Of a stretch of DNA of 18,832 nucleotides, positions 18,800-18,832 are shown piece after piece. The translations under genes and the position numbers were made by a program. Below the pieces are notes generated by a model. The model was not told the origin of the DNA and did no database searches. It saw nothing but the letters and a program-made list of their open reading frames with translations. The stretch is from Prevotellaceae bacterium (GTDB taxonomy: Bacteria > Bacteroidota > Bacteroidia > Bacteroidales > UBA932), in assembly GCA_031278495.1 (NCBI GenBank), contig JAITKG010000168.1, positions 1-18,832 on the forward strand, written 5' to 3'. Each line of letters begins with the position of its first letter. Positions within the stretch are counted from its first letter, which is position 1.

Positions 18800-18832
18800 G
18801 TTTATCACGTTTGGGGACGTTCCATTTCCCGT

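Overview
The window looks like chromosome from an uncultivated or unnamed member of the Bacteroidales (phylum Bacteroidota). The sequence basis is threefold. First, TAnnTTTG -7 boxes, several with a TTG or TTTG -33 box 19-21 bases upstream, precede both RNA and protein genes. Second, clear Shine-Dalgarno sequences are generally absent. Third, the gene content fits the group: a DUF4199 protein next to a GT2 glycosyltransferase, a small RRM protein, a bacterial deoxyhypusine synthase-like enzyme, an ExbB-ExbD-TonB set and a Cys/His-tailed SlyD. The genus cannot be fixed from sequence alone.

Layout. 1-353: tail of a broken IS5-type transposase, an imperfect tandem repeat, a palindrome-centred repeat and the fabG promoter. 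354-2298: fabG, an exported TPR-like protein, tRNA-Thr(CGT) and its terminator. 2299-4737: a repeat block running into the start of a lipoprotein-type metal-chelate binding protein, overlapped by queA. 4808-6806: slyD (minus) and a MacB/FtsX-type permease (plus), separated by a GC-rich inverted repeat. 6842-10002 (minus): deoxyhypusine synthase-like gene, exbB, exbD and tonB as one likely transcription unit. 10003-10702: an RRM RNA-binding protein gene with a textbook promoter, a structured leader and a strong terminator. 10721-12456 (minus): a GNAT acetyltransferase translationally coupled to a DUF2156 protein. 12563-13243: an orphan OmpR/PhoB-type response regulator. 13244-13453: a repeat and a 23-codon transposase stub. 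13454-15610 (minus): maf, GT2 glycosyltransferase, DUF4199 membrane protein. 15669-15774: SRP (4.5S-type) RNA, then mnmA. 17020-18420 (minus): a RecD-like AAA helicase. 18640-18799: tRNA-Gln(CTG) with promoter and terminator.

Functionally this is mostly core biology: fatty-acid synthesis, tRNA modification (QueA, MnmA), protein targeting and folding (SRP RNA, SlyD), TonB energisation and DNA metabolism. I see no defence island, CRISPR array, prophage or intact mobile element.

The most unusual signal is in the gaps between genes. Nearly every gene 3' end carries a degenerate tandem array with a 7-base period (AATTGAA, GAATTAA, TTGAAAG, ACGGTAA and similar). The better copies share one plan: purine-rich heptads, then a GC-rich palindrome (best form GCTGGCGCGCCAGC), then pyrimidine-rich heptads. 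That order would fold into long hairpins. Some copies have run into coding sequence and supply a stop codon, a C-terminal tail or an N-terminus.
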